A stretch of 5,316 nucleotides of DNA from Lachnospiraceae bacterium (GTDB lineage Bacteria; Bacillota; Clostridia; Oscillospirales; Ruminococcaceae). Under the pieces are notes generated by a model, which saw nothing but the letters and a program-made list of their open reading frames with translations, did not search any database and was not told the origin of the DNA. The stretch covers positions 1-5,316 of the forward strand of contig JAMPFE010000108.1 in assembly GCA_023664705.1 (NCBI GenBank), read 5' to 3'. A program made the translations under genes and the position numbers. Shown piece by piece: positions 5,240-5,316 of the stretch; the stretch's first letter is position 1; the number at the start of each line of letters is the position of its first letter.

Positions 5240-5316
5240 TTAGTCCTTCCTTTCCGCGGGCGCGTAGACCCGCTCCATAAAATAAGTTTTGTTCACTCTG
5301 CCGGAAATCGTCAGGA
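5240..5316 (-). CDS. C-terminal end of a small gene upstream of integrase (partial)
   Basis: On the minus strand a stop-free frame enters from the right edge and ends at TAA (5242-5240), immediately before the integrase ATG with no gap. The 24 visible residues end in GRVNKTYFMERVYAPAERKD. The integrase ribosome site lies within its last codons, a layout typical of co-transcribed phage genes. An excisionase or other small DNA-binding protein is common in this place, but the fragment is too short to identify, and a frame of this length could be open by chance. Confidence 0.4.
   Translation of the reverse strand, partial: LTISGRVNKTYFMERVYAPAERKD

Noticed and set aside
5256..5273. Short hairpin (gcggg / cccgc) just upstream of the integrase ribosome site
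   Set aside because: Only 5 bp with an 8-nt loop and inside a likely coding frame; this is common by chance in GC-rich sequence.
1..5316. CRISPR arrays, tRNA genes, diversity-generating repeats or defence genes
   Set aside because: No regularly spaced repeats, tRNA-like folds, reverse transcriptase or toxin-antitoxin patterns were seen on either strand.

Overview
This window is a piece of a tailed (siphovirus-type) temperate phage or prophage. The host is most likely a moderately GC-rich Bacillota species (Clostridia / gut Oscillospiraceae type). This inference rests on the purine-rich AGGAGG ribosome sites, the protein families and the gene order; there is no host gene in view to confirm it. 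Almost all of the window is protein coding, with short gaps and stop/start overlaps typical of a phage late operon.

Layout. Positions 1-116 are the 3' end of an upstream head gene. Positions 117-255 are the only real intergenic gap. They hold a striking nested inverted repeat that can fold as a closed three-way junction just ahead of the major capsid gene. Then, all on the + strand: major capsid protein (SU10/DUF5309 type, 256-1203); a small acidic head-associated protein (1200-1442); a gp6-like head-tail connector (1351-1653); a head-closure protein (1650-2024); an HK97 gp10-like neck protein (1987-2499); a tail terminator/completion protein (2496-2900); the tail tube protein (2912-3424); a DUF5055-like tail assembly chaperone G (3428-3772) with a T extension (to 4167); and the start of the tape measure gene (from 4167).

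The G/T pair carries a complete programmed -1 frameshift signal: slippery heptamer GGGAAAC at 3739-3745, a 7-nt spacer, and a 10-bp hairpin at 3753-3780. It would produce a 246-residue GT fusion beside the 114-residue G protein, as in lambda.

Near 4685-4690 the tape measure gene stops abruptly and runs head-on into a minus-strand tyrosine integrase that is itself cut off after about residue 184, before every catalytic residue. Two phage genes that normally sit at opposite ends of an integrated prophage are therefore joined tail to tail, and both are truncated. In a circular (excised) or tandem phage genome, late genes are followed by attP and then by the leftward integrase. One deletion there would give exactly this arrangement without inversion. 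An assembly chimera is the main alternative. The extreme right end (5240-5316) looks like the 3' end of a small minus-strand gene that abuts the integrase start.

Taken together, the genes build the capsid, neck, tail tube and tail length ruler. The right end is a broken recombination gene, so the element as shown could not make a tail of normal length or integrate on its own.
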